DNA from: Fervidibacter sp032160945
Lineage (GTDB): Bacteria; Armatimonadota; Fervidibacteria; Fervidibacterales; Fervidibacteraceae
DNA: 9,578 bases
NCBI GenBank assembly: GCA_032160945.1
Contig: JAVHTL010000128.1
Strand: one strand, 5' to 3'
This document shows, one piece after another, positions 1 to 6,791 of the stretch; position 1 is the first letter of the stretch; every line of letters begins with the position of its first letter. The notes under the pieces are model-generated. The model searched no databases. It was given only the letters and a program-made list of their open reading frames with translations, and was not told the origin of the DNA. The position numbers were made by a program, and so were the translations under genes.

Positions 1-915
1 CACTTGCCAAATGACGGTGCGGTTTCTGAAACTTGTGCAACGGTGACGCTTTTGCAACTCACCCTTGAACTTTTCAGACTCACCGGTGAAGTCAAATACA
101 TGGACATCGCGGAGCGAACCGTTTTCAATCACCTACTTGCTGCCCAACATCCTAACGGCGACAGGTGGTGCTATTTCACGCCTTTAGAAGGGCAGAAAAA
201 TTACCGCAGCGACATAAACTGCTGTGCATCCAGTGGACCGAGGGCTATCGCTTTACTTCCGACTTTTGTCTATACCTTTGACCCAGACGGTGGAATTCGC
301 GTCAACCTTTACACCCAAAGTGAACTCAATTTGCCAGAACGAGGCTTGCGAATCGTTCAGGAAACGGCTTACCCCTACGACGGCAAAGTGACAATTAAGT
401 TACAGGTTTCGCAACCCAGAGAATTTGCCTTGAGGTTGCGTGTGCCAGATTGGTGCAAGGAGGCGTTAATCGCTGTCAACGACGAAAGTCCAAAACGAGT
501 GGAGCACGGTTACTGCGAACTGCGCCGACAATGGCGAAACGGGGATGTGGTGAAATTGGAGTTGCCGATGGATTTGAAGGTCATCATCGGGACGCACACG
601 AACGAAGGCAAGTTGGCACTGATGTATGGTCCGCTCGTGCTCGCCGTTGACGAGCGTTTCTTGCCGGAAGGAGTTGACCCATTGAAAGCAGTTACTGTCA
701 CATCCGAGGGGAAACTTCCCGTGAAGGTTGTGCCTGTCAACAGTGACGAGGCTCTGTGGGAAGGTGAGAAGGTTTTTGAGACCGAAGGCATCTTGCTAAC
801 AGACTTGCAAAACCGCTTTAAACTGCCCTTGACAGATTTTGCCCACGCCGGAGCGAAAGGGACACGATTCGCTGTGTGGTTGCCACCCCATAATTGCCCG
901 CTATTGGAGGCTTGA
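1..915 (+). CDS. GH127 (DUF1680) beta-L-arabinofuranosidase, C-terminal part
   Basis: This is the 3' part of a glycoside hydrolase family 127 gene; the reading frame is open at base 1, so the true start lies upstream. The family removes terminal beta-L-arabinofuranose from plant glycans using a zinc-bound cysteine nucleophile. Counting from the codon at 4, the ETC motif supplies Glu9 and Cys11 and the NCC motif supplies Cys73 and Cys74. By comparison with characterised GH127 enzymes these are the four Zn ligands, one of the paired cysteines being the nucleophile. The catalytic acid/base Glu would lie a few residues before the window. Residues to about 90 close the alpha-barrel (LTGEVKYMDIAERTVFNHLL, then WCYFTPLEG); the rest, to 303, looks like the beta-sandwich domains (RLRVPDWC, LMYGPLVLA). 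Family membership is secure. The exact sugar is inferred, since DUF1680 members vary. It converges on the minus-strand operon and is probably unrelated to it. Confidence 0.9.
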   Translation, partial: HLPNDGAVSETCATVTLLQLTLELFRLTGEVKYMDIAERTVFNHLLAAQHPNGDRWCYFTPLEGQKNYRSDINCCASSGPRAIALLPTFVYTFDPDGGIRVNLYTQSELNLPERGLRIVQETAYPYDGKVTIKLQVSQPREFALRLRVPDWCKEALIAVNDESPKRVEHGYCELRRQWRNGDVVKLELPMDLKVIIGTHTNEGKLALMYGPLVLAVDERFLPEGVDPLKAVTVTSEGKLPVKVVPVNSDEALWEGEKVFETEGILLTDLQNRFKLPLTDFAHAGAKGTRFAVWLPPHNCPLLEA

Positions 916-954
916 CATTTTGGAGGCGAGTGAAGGTCTGACAATTTACGAGTT

Positions 955-1026
955 TCAGTTTTTGCCAGCAAAGTAACGAACAATGTTTTTGTCAAACAAT
1001 TCCCGTTGCGTTTCCACATCAATCAT
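955..1026 (-). CDS. Possible 23-aa ORF translationally coupled to wecA
   Basis: A 23-codon ORF begins with an ATG that overlaps the wecA stop as ATGA, the usual geometry for translational coupling, and ends at TGA (957-955). The peptide begins MIDVETQREL and ends RYFAGKN; it is charged, amphipathic and protein-like in composition. The only upstream purine stretch is AAAGGGAC, too close to the ATG to be a good ribosome-binding site, so translation would rely on ribosomes finishing wecA. The other two minus-strand frames do not continue it sensibly past the stop. I do not recognise it. It may be a true microprotein, or the intact first codons of a lost downstream operon gene whose remainder was replaced when the GH127 gene came to lie next to it. 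Confidence 0.3.
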   Translation of the reverse strand: MIDVETQRELFDKNIVRYFAGKN

Positions 1027-1973
1027 GTCCCTTTGACGAGCAGCAGTGCCAGCAAGCAAAAGACGAGGGTTAAGCCATAAAGCACCAAGACTGCTTGTCT
1101 TTGGTCCAAACCGCTGTCAAGCAACTTGTGGTGCAAGTGCTCACGGTCGGCACTGAAAATGGGACGACCTTTAAGCCATCTTCGGACGATAGCGAAAGTT
1201 GTATCAAAGAGCGGATAAGCCAACACCATGCCAGTCATGAAAAGGATTGATAAAGCAGCAAAACTTTTGACAGCGCCAAGGACGGAAAAGGTGGCAAAAA
1301 GGTAACCGAGTGCCATCGCTCCAGTGTCGCCCATAAAAACTTTTGCTGGATGGAAGTTGTAGGGCAGAAAGCCAATACAAGCACCTGCTATCGCTGCAAA
1401 GGCAGTGGCAACAGGAATCAGATTTTGGTTAGCGACAAGGAAGGAAAGGGTGAGTGAGGCAAAGAAACAAACACCAGCAGCCAAACCATCCAGACCATCA
1501 ATCAGATTGACAGCATTAACAAGGGCTACAATCCAGAAGATTGTTAGCAGCCAAGATTGCCAAGCCGTTAAATAGATGTAACCTCCGCCCAAAGGATTGT
1601 TAACGAAGGCGATTTTAAGACCCAAAGCCGTTGGAATTAAAGCGGCGAGAATTTGACCGAAAAGTTTCAGTTTGGGTTTCAAAGAGAGATAATCGTCAAG
1701 AGTGCCAACAGCAACTATGATGAGCAAACCCAAGATAACACCTAAAATTTGGCTGGGTAAAGTCTTGAGGAAAAGCCAACTTCCCCCTGCTCCCGCTAAG
1801 ATGGCTATTGTTAAAGCAATACCGCCCCATGACGGGACAGGTTCAGTATGTATCTTGCGAGCCGATGGATGAGCAATTATTCCCAACTTTTTTGCCCAAT
1901 GAATTGACAATGGCGTCATGACCATGCTGATGACTGTTGCAATGAGAAAGGCAAGGGCTAAAGCAGTCAGCAT
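1023..1973 (-). CDS. wecA: WecA/TagO-type undecaprenyl-phosphate N-acetylhexosamine-1-phosphate transferase
   Basis: This 316-aa polytopic membrane enzyme belongs to the MraY/WecA/TagO family, which moves a sugar-1-phosphate from a UDP-sugar (usually UDP-GlcNAc) onto undecaprenyl phosphate, starting synthesis of lipid-linked glycans such as teichoic acid, O-antigen or other wall polymers. Visible motifs are RKIHTEPVP near 39-47, the Mg-binding DD at 93-94 (GTLDDYLSLKP), NAVNLIDGLDG at 153-163, FMGDTG at 213-218 with Asp216, and the HLHH signature at 279-282. About ten hydrophobic segments run from residue 1 to 312. The soluble HLHH loop marks the WecA/TagO branch rather than MraY; the exact donor and product are inferred, so the symbol is a family label. 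The ATG (1973-1971) has GGGAGGA 9 nt upstream and overlaps the rpiB stop by 7 nt, implying coupling. Confidence 0.9.
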   Translation of the reverse strand: MLTALALAFLIATVISMVMTPLSIHWAKKLGIIAHPSARKIHTEPVPSWGGIALTIAILAGAGGSWLFLKTLPSQILGVILGLLIIVAVGTLDDYLSLKPKLKLFGQILAALIPTALGLKIAFVNNPLGGGYIYLTAWQSWLLTIFWIVALVNAVNLIDGLDGLAAGVCFFASLTLSFLVANQNLIPVATAFAAIAGACIGFLPYNFHPAKVFMGDTGAMALGYLFATFSVLGAVKSFAALSILFMTGMVLAYPLFDTTFAIVRRWLKGRPIFSADREHLHHKLLDSGLDQRQAVLVLYGLTLVFCLLALLLVKGT

Positions 1974-2461
1974 TTTGCTTTTTCCTCCCGTTTGGTTTTG
2001 GAAACCTCAAAAGCCGAGATTTTCCCTACACGACGCTTGTGACGCTCATCATTGCTGAAAGGTGTTTCAAGCCAAACTTTGACGATTTCCCAAGCCAACT
2101 CGGCACCAATGACGCGAGCACCTAAAGCCAAGACATTAGCGTCATTGTGGTGGCGAGCCATTCTCGCTGTGTATTCGTTCCAGCAAAGTGCACAGCGAAC
2201 ACCTTGAACTTTGTTGGCTGCTATGGAACTGCCGATGCCAGTCCCGCAAATTACAATGCCAGTGTCACATTTCCCCGAAGCGACAGCATTAGCAACGGCG
2301 AAGGAGAAATCAGGATAATCGCAAGATTGAGGGTTGTCAGTTCCAAAGTCAATGCATTGATAGCCTTCTTCCACCAGTCGCCTTTTCAACCGCTCCTTCA
2401 ACTCAAATCCTGCATGGTCACTTCCTAAGGCTATTTTAAGAGGCGGATATGAGTTAGGCAT
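1967..2461 (-). CDS. rpiB: Ribose-5-phosphate isomerase B
   Basis: This 164-aa cytoplasmic enzyme of the RpiB/LacAB family interconverts ribose 5-phosphate and ribulose 5-phosphate in the non-oxidative pentose phosphate pathway. The family signature is clear: GSDHAGFELKERL at 13-25 with Asp15 and His16, the catalytic Cys72 in ICGTGIGSS (71-79), ARHHNDANVLALGARVIG at 102-119 with the ring-opening His at about 105, and the phosphate-binding HKRRVGKI at 141-148. The usual first strand (KIALGSDHAG) is preceded by eight extra residues, and a short charged tail follows 150. The kinase stop codon is embedded in the TAAGGAGG that serves this gene, giving an 18-nt intergenic gap. That Shine-Dalgarno is 13 nt from this ATG but only 6 nt from an out-of-frame ATG at 2468, described separately. 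RpiB feeding nucleotide-sugar or envelope synthesis together with the next gene is only inference. Confidence 0.95.
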   Translation of the reverse strand: MPNSYPPLKIALGSDHAGFELKERLKRRLVEEGYQCIDFGTDNPQSCDYPDFSFAVANAVASGKCDTGIVICGTGIGSSIAANKVQGVRCALCWNEYTARMARHHNDANVLALGARVIGAELAWEIVKVWLETPFSNDERHKRRVGKISAFEVSKTKREEKAKC

Positions 2462-2468
2462 TTTTCAT
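2454..2468 (-). promoter_or_regulatory. Four-codon minicistron overlapping the rpiB start
   Basis: The perfect anti-16S match TAAGGAGG (2482-2475) sits 6 nt before an ATG at 2468-2466 that opens only ATG-AAA-AAT-GCC-TAA. This mini-ORF overlaps the rpiB start (2461-2459) out of frame. The rpiB ATG is 13 nt from TAAGGAGG and about 9 nt from the weaker GGAAGG that follows. A ribosome could thus initiate on the minicistron and re-initiate on rpiB, lowering rpiB output. The arrangement is seen in the sequence; its use is speculative, and it may be chance. Confidence 0.25.
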
Positions 2469-2479
2469 TGCCTTCCTCC

Positions 2480-4213
2480 TTATAAAGTCGGATGAAGGAC
2501 TCGTTCCACATCGTCAAAGTAGTAACCTTCATCTTTGGCACGCTTGGGGTAAATAGGCAAGCGAACAAAGAAAGTTGCTCCTTTTCCCAGACCTTCGCTT
2601 TCAGCCCAAATTTGTCCTTCGTGCAACTCAACAAGGTGCTTGACAAGGTAAAGCCCGATGCCTGTTCCTCCTGCAGCCCTTGTTTCCTTGGTGTCAATGC
2701 GTTCAAACTTCTCAAAGATTTTGCCCAGTTTGTCCTTTGGGATGCCAATGCCTTGATCTCGGACGCTTATCAGGATGGTGTTATCCTCCCGGATAGCTCT
2801 CACTAAGATTTCGCCACCATTGGGAGAATACTTGACAGCGTTGTTAACCAAGTTAGTCAAAATGCCGTCAACTTTGTCTTCATCAGCAACAATTGGAGGC
2901 AACAATTCAGGTATGTCAGCGATAAGTTGATGCTTGTCAGTGTAACTGCGCTGAATTGCCAGAACTCGGTCAATGACTTTTGATAGTTCAACTTTCTGCC
3001 AGTGGGGTTGCAATGCAACGCCTCTCTCAATTCGTGAAAGATTAAGCAAATCTTCAATCAAGCGCCTAAGCCTGTCTGTTTCTTGGTCAATGATTTGGTA
3101 GAACTCGTAGCGAGTTTCGGCATCAAAATATCCCTCTCGGTCTTCAAGGAGCGTAGCAATAAAGCCTTTGATGGATGTTAAAGGTGTGCGCAATTCGTGG
3201 GAGACAGTGGAAACAAATTCTGTCTTCATTCGCTCCACTCGCCTTATCTCTGTGATGTCGGAAAAAAGGGCAACAACTCCTGTTGGATTACCGTGTTCGT
3301 CCCTCACGATACTCGTCTCAACTCGGTATATTCGCTCTTCGGGTTCGTAAATCTCAATTTCTTCCATCAATTCCTCCTTCCCAGAGAGAGCACTTGTCAG
3401 GATTGAGCGAACTTTGTCATGTTGGATGACCTCGTTGAAAGGCTTGCCAATGAGATTCCCGTCAGCGCCCCCACAAAAGGCTTGAAGTGCCACTGAGTTG
3501 ATAAGGCTGATTTTACCGTTGTTGTTGACGAATATGATGCCAGCAGATACGCTCTCAAATGCTCTTTCAAGTTGCTCCGCTTTTTCCCTCAACTCAATGT
3601 AGATTTGAGCGCCAGCGATAACAGATGCTGACTGGCGGGCAAGAATTTCAAGGATTCTCCTGTCTTCCTCCGAGAAAGGCATTTGACGGCGCTTATTCGC
3701 AATTATCAAGACACCAATTGCTTTCCGCTCTACAACCCTCTGCTCCTCATCTCTTTTGTCCCACATGAGTGGCACCAAAATGGAGTTGTAAATTCCCGAT
3801 TCTCGGAAGACCCTAATGTCTGGGTAGCGACTCTCACGAGTATCGTTGATTATCAATGGAACCCGCTGAGTGAATACATTTTGGATAAGACCGTCCTTGG
3901 GGACAGTCCCGATCTGTCCTAAACTTGACATTTCAATCCCGACCGTCGGCGGATGAAGGATGAGTATATCTTCATCAGTTCGGTGAACAAAAAAGAAACA
4001 AATCTCAGCCTGAAGTAACTTGGCAAATCGGGAGAACATTCTGGTGAGGGTTTGTGTTAACTCCTCTTGAGTTGTTGGTGGGATTGTTGGAGCAGCCGCT
4101 TGAGTTTCTCTCGCCTCAGCCAATTGGCGCTCCAATTGACGGCGCTGCTCCTCTAACTCGGCAATTCGTTTCCTCAAGTTTTCAAGTTCTTTTTCCAATT
4201 CGTCACGGCTCAT
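2480..4213 (-). CDS. Soluble GAF-PAS sensor histidine kinase, orphan
   Basis: This 577-aa hybrid-free histidine kinase autophosphorylates and should pass phosphate to a response regulator that is not encoded next to it. In order: a heptad coiled coil at about 4-38 (leucine/isoleucine at 6, 10, 13, 17, 20, 27, 31), a GAF domain at about 50-200, a PAS domain at about 213-323, and HisKA with the H-box SHELRTPL (phospho-acceptor His339). The catalytic domain follows, with N-box LTNLVNNAVKY, DQGIGIP (Asp486), FEKFERI and GGTGIGLYLVK at about 515-525. No membrane segment or signal peptide is visible, so it senses a cytoplasmic signal or ligand. I chose ATG 4213 because GGGGGGA lies 7 nt upstream; an in-frame ATG at 4249 would add 12 residues but has no ribosome-binding site. 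It sits 90 nt after truB and 18 nt before rpiB. The signal is unknown. Confidence 0.93.
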   Translation of the reverse strand: MSRDELEKELENLRKRIAELEEQRRQLERQLAEARETQAAAPTIPPTTQEELTQTLTRMFSRFAKLLQAEICFFFVHRTDEDILILHPPTVGIEMSSLGQIGTVPKDGLIQNVFTQRVPLIINDTRESRYPDIRVFRESGIYNSILVPLMWDKRDEEQRVVERKAIGVLIIANKRRQMPFSEEDRRILEILARQSASVIAGAQIYIELREKAEQLERAFESVSAGIIFVNNNGKISLINSVALQAFCGGADGNLIGKPFNEVIQHDKVRSILTSALSGKEELMEEIEIYEPEERIYRVETSIVRDEHGNPTGVVALFSDITEIRRVERMKTEFVSTVSHELRTPLTSIKGFIATLLEDREGYFDAETRYEFYQIIDQETDRLRRLIEDLLNLSRIERGVALQPHWQKVELSKVIDRVLAIQRSYTDKHQLIADIPELLPPIVADEDKVDGILTNLVNNAVKYSPNGGEILVRAIREDNTILISVRDQGIGIPKDKLGKIFEKFERIDTKETRAAGGTGIGLYLVKHLVELHEGQIWAESEGLGKGATFFVRLPIYPKRAKDEGYYFDDVERVLHPTL

Positions 4214-4220
4214 AGTGAAA

Positions 4221-4227
4221 TCCCCCC
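4221..4227 (-). promoter_or_regulatory. Ribosome-binding site deciding the kinase start
   Basis: On the minus strand GGGGGGA lies 7 nt upstream of the ATG at 4213-4211. The alternative in-frame ATG at 4249 is preceded by an A-rich stretch with no purine-rich core, so this site favours the shorter 577-aa protein. Confidence 0.6.
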
Positions 4228-4303
4228 AAATGATTGGAAAGGTTGTCATCTGTAGTTTTTAAGCGAACCTGTTTTTAATTATGCCGCATTATTGCTTGGT
4301 TGA

Positions 4304-5245
4304 TTATGGCATAGGTGGGAAAATTTTATGCGGCTGACAAACCCACAGGTTGCCACGACGGCGAACTATTCCAATCCCCAGAAATCGGTTATCTTGGTCG
4401 TAAAGACGAACGAGGTTATCCGTTTTGAGGTTTTGATAACCCCAAATCGTTCCAATGACGCTTTCAAGACCGTTCAAAATTTTCCCCGCCTCAGCCCTCG
4501 TCAACACTAAAATTGGAAGCGTTGGCAAAGCCATATCTGGCTGCAATAATTGTTGCTGCCAAGTTCCTTTCAAGACGGCTTCGGCGAAACCTTCTAAGGT
4601 TAATGCCTGTTCACTTTTGAACTGACCAATTTGCGTCCTTACGAGAAAGTGCTGATATGCCCCGCATCCAAGTGCGTCACCGATGTCTGATGCGAGTGTC
4701 CGAATGTAAGTGCCACGAGAACAATGCACCTCAATCAAAGCACGCTTCACTGGTTCGTCCCACCACTTGAGCAAAGTAAGCCGATAGATTTGGACTTTCC
4801 TTGGCTGCCGTTCAACTTCTATGCCTTTTCGCGCCAGTTCGTAGAGCCGTTTGCCTTGGTAATGAACAGCCGAAAGCATCGGCGGAATTTGCTCTATCTC
4901 ACCAACAAATTTGGTCAAAACTGACTTGACCTTTTCAGCGGTGAGCCAATCCGTAGGGCGAACTTCAACGATTTCGCCTTCGGAGTCTTGAGTTTTTGTC
5001 TTGACCCCAAAGACAACCTCAAATCTGTAAACCTTGTCAAGCCCAGAAAGGAACTCGGAGAGGCGAGTAGCCCTACCCAAGCAAAGCATCATGAGACCAG
5101 AAGCCAAAGGGTCAAGAGTTCCGGTGTGACCTACCCTTTGAATTTTGAGTTTCTTTCGGACAAACTCAACCAAATCGTGTGCTGTCATCCCCGATGGTTT
5201 CAAAAGCATCAAAATGCCTTCAGGTTCCCTAACTTCGTTAGCCAT
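4304..5245 (-). CDS. truB: tRNA pseudouridine(55) synthase TruB
   Basis: This 313-aa cytoplasmic enzyme isomerises U55 to pseudouridine in the T-loop of tRNAs. The N-terminal KPSGMTAHDLV, the catalytic motif GHTGTLDPLASG with nucleophile Asp45, the conserved Tyr73, the PPMLSAVHYQGKRLYELARKG segment (121-141) and HCSRGTYIRTLASDIGDALG (174-193) define the TruB catalytic fold. Residues after about 235 (ALPTLPILVLTRAEAGKILNG onward) resemble the TruB C-terminal/PUA-like region. Length is normal for bacteria. The ATG directly follows the nrnA TAA (TAAATG), with GGTGAGG inside the nrnA end, so the two are almost certainly translated in tandem. The nrnA-truB pairing is widespread. RibF, often next, is missing; a 90-nt gap leads instead to the kinase. 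Confidence 0.97.
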   Translation of the reverse strand: MANEVREPEGILMLLKPSGMTAHDLVEFVRKKLKIQRVGHTGTLDPLASGLMMLCLGRATRLSEFLSGLDKVYRFEVVFGVKTKTQDSEGEIVEVRPTDWLTAEKVKSVLTKFVGEIEQIPPMLSAVHYQGKRLYELARKGIEVERQPRKVQIYRLTLLKWWDEPVKRALIEVHCSRGTYIRTLASDIGDALGCGAYQHFLVRTQIGQFKSEQALTLEGFAEAVLKGTWQQQLLQPDMALPTLPILVLTRAEAGKILNGLESVIGTIWGYQNLKTDNLVRLYDQDNRFLGIGIVRRRGNLWVCQPHKIFPPMP

Positions 5246-6253
5246 TTACCTCACCTTTTCGGTCTTTTCGTGGTCATTCAACCTTGTCAATGTCTTTCGG
5301 ACTTCACTCAAAACTTGTTTTACAGCCGAACGCAAGGAGGTGTTCAGTTTGCAACCTGATGCAACCGTGTGTCCGCCACCACCAAATTGGCGTGCAATTG
5401 AGGCGACATCGGTTCCGTCCTTTGACCTAAGGCTGACCCTGACAAAATTCGGTTCAACTTCTCGGAACAGAACTGCTACTTTTGTCCCTTCAACTGACCT
5501 TAGGAAGTTGGCAAAGTTTTCAGTGTCTTCATCCCTTGTTCCTGTCTGGACAAAATCCTTTGCCGTTAGGACTGACCAACACAAACCAATCTCAGGTTCA
5601 AATTCAGCCTTCCCCAGCATCCGTGCCAGCAATTTCGTGGCTTCAAAAGTTCGGACTTCCCAAATCCTGTAGGCCAACTCTTGTGGGTCTAAGCCATGTT
5701 CCAAAAGCAACGCTGCAAGCCTCAAAGTTCTGGGTTTGGTGTTGTTGAAGTGGAAAACCCCTGTATCAGAAATGAGACCAGCATAAAGGCAAGTCGCTAT
5801 TTCACCATTCATCGGGACTTTCAGTGCTTTGAGCAATTCGTAAACCATCTCTGCTGTCGCAGCAGCCTTAGGATTTACCCAATGAATTTTGTTCTCGCCC
5901 TTTTGCCCATGCTTTTCAGGATGATGGTCAATCACGACTGTTGGAATTTTGCCATTTTTCTGAAATTGCTTTGGAAGGTCGGCACGATTTAGTTCGGCGC
6001 AGTCAACCAAAACCAATAATTCTGGCTTCATCAATGACGGCTCACTTTTGATTTCGTCTGCACCGGGCAAAAACCTGTATCGCTTCGGAACACCGTTGTG
6101 AAAGATGACCTCAACTTTTTTGCCATGTTTTTTCAAGCCAAACGCCAAAGCTAGAGCACTGCCTATCGCATCGCCTTCAGGACCAAGATGGGATGAGACG
6201 AGAATTTTGCTTGAAGAAAGCAAGGCCTTTAAAACTTTGCTTGGAACTTTCAT
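5246..6253 (-). CDS. nrnA: DHH/DHHA1 phosphoesterase, NrnA-type oligoribonuclease/pAp phosphatase
   Basis: This 335-aa cytoplasmic enzyme matches NrnA, which degrades 2-5 nt RNA fragments and dephosphorylates pAp. The DHH domain shows motif I SHLGPEGDAIGS (His22, Glu26, Asp28), motif II VLVDCAE (Asp84), the DHH triad at 109-111 and motif IV LISDTG (Asp163). The DHHA1 substrate-binding domain ends with QFGGGGHTVASG at 289-300. Motif I is unusual in that most family members have PDGDA; here the first metal-site Asp is Glu. All other ligands are intact, so activity is still expected, possibly with altered metal preference. AAAGGAGTG in the rbfA-nrnA gap (18 nt) provides the ribosome-binding site. 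Operon neighbours rbfA and truB are the usual ones. Assignment as NrnA rather than another DHH phosphoesterase (for example a c-di-AMP/pGpG enzyme) rests on length and context. Confidence 0.9.
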   Translation of the reverse strand: MKVPSKVLKALLSSSKILVSSHLGPEGDAIGSALALAFGLKKHGKKVEVIFHNGVPKRYRFLPGADEIKSEPSLMKPELLVLVDCAELNRADLPKQFQKNGKIPTVVIDHHPEKHGQKGENKIHWVNPKAAATAEMVYELLKALKVPMNGEIATCLYAGLISDTGVFHFNNTKPRTLRLAALLLEHGLDPQELAYRIWEVRTFEATKLLARMLGKAEFEPEIGLCWSVLTAKDFVQTGTRDEDTENFANFLRSVEGTKVAVLFREVEPNFVRVSLRSKDGTDVASIARQFGGGGHTVASGCKLNTSLRSAVKQVLSEVRKTLTRLNDHEKTEKVR

Positions 6254-6271
6254 GCCTTAAAAGCACTCCTT

Positions 6272-6694
6272 TCACTTTGCCGATTTTCGGCGAACCTTTT
6301 TGCTGGCAGGTTTCTCCCTTGCTAAAGGCTCGTTTTCGCCTTCCAACTTGTTCTGAGCAATTTGGTCTAAGATTGCCAAAACGCCCATTGCCTTTTCAAT
6401 TCGCTTGTCAACGATGAAAGTCAGCCTCGGTATAAATCTCCAGTGAACGCTTCTGTTGATTTCCTCTCGGATAATCGGTTCGGCACTTTGAAGTGCCTCC
6501 AGTGCCTCTTTCTCCCTTTGCTCACCGCCCAAAACAGTGAAGTAAACTTTGCCATAGTGAAAATCAGGTGATAACTGAACCTCCGTCACAGTCACGAACT
6601 GAAGCCTCGGATCGCTCATCCTGTGAACCAAGAAGTCGCCGATTATCTCTCTCAAAAGTTCGTTGGCTCTTTCAATGCGACGAAAACTCGCCAT
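6272..6694 (-). CDS. rbfA: 30S ribosome-binding factor RbfA
   Basis: This 140-aa KH-fold protein binds the immature 30S subunit near the 5' end of 16S rRNA and aids late maturation, especially at low temperature. The family N-terminus RRIERANELLREII is present, followed by DPRLQFVTVTEVQLSPDF at 28-45, KVYFTVLG, the IIREEINR helix (74-81) and RFIPRLTFIVDKRIE at 86-100. A basic Lys/Arg tail occupies about 120-140. I start at the ATG 6694-6692 because it sits exactly at the family N-terminus and has AGGTG 6 nt upstream; a longer frame to 6805 would run through the inverted repeat and into DUF503. Gap to the upstream DUF503 gene is 97 nt, to downstream nrnA 18 nt. Confidence 0.96.
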   Translation of the reverse strand: MASFRRIERANELLREIIGDFLVHRMSDPRLQFVTVTEVQLSPDFHYGKVYFTVLGGEQREKEALEALQSAEPIIREEINRSVHWRFIPRLTFIVDKRIEKAMGVLAILDQIAQNKLEGENEPLAREKPASKKVRRKSAK

Positions 6695-6754
6695 GTCAAG
6701 CACCTGCCTTCCCTGCGTTGAACTAACTGCTCTGACATTTTGCACTGCTTCTGA

Positions 6755-6780
6755 TGAAACGGTCACATTTGACCGTTTCA
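6755..6780 (-). repeat. Perfect 11-bp inverted repeat between DUF503 and rbfA
   Basis: Arms TGAAACGGTCA (6755-6765) and TGACCGTTTCA (6770-6780) are exact reverse complements separated by 4 nt. The element starts 11 nt after the DUF503 stop codon, in the 97-nt gap before rbfA. As RNA it would form a strong stem-loop, but no U-tract follows on the transcribed strand, so a classic intrinsic terminator is unlikely. It may be an mRNA processing or stabilising hairpin that sets DUF503 against rbfA levels, or an operator for a dimeric repressor. Which of these applies cannot be told from the sequence. Confidence 0.75.
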
Positions 6781-6791
6781 GAGGACAAAAG

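Noticed and set aside
4..6. TTG as the start of the glycoside hydrolase
   Set aside because: The frame is open to base 1 and lacks the family's N-terminal catalytic barrel, so this is an internal codon of a partial gene.
510..1022. 170-codon minus-strand ORF antisense to the GH127 gene
   Set aside because: Serine-rich, compositionally odd translation that shadows the clear GH127 frame; no motif or ribosome-binding site.
916..1022. Bidirectional terminator between the convergent GH127 and wecA genes
   Set aside because: Only a 5-bp TGTTT/AAACA match is seen; no stem of useful length.
4214..4249. 12-residue N-terminal extension of the histidine kinase
   Set aside because: No ribosome-binding site before ATG 4249, whereas GGGGGGA is well placed for ATG 4213.
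4214..4303. Promoter for the kinase in the truB-kinase gap
   Set aside because: CATAAT-like boxes occur but no -35-like hexamer at proper spacing; read-through from truB is simpler.
4988..5672. Overlapping plus-strand ORFs of 123 and 175 codons across truB and nrnA
   Set aside because: Shadows of two strongly conserved minus-strand genes; no independent support.
6755..6780. Inverted repeat as a Rho-independent terminator
   Set aside because: No T-run follows on the transcribed strand and rbfA continues in the same direction.
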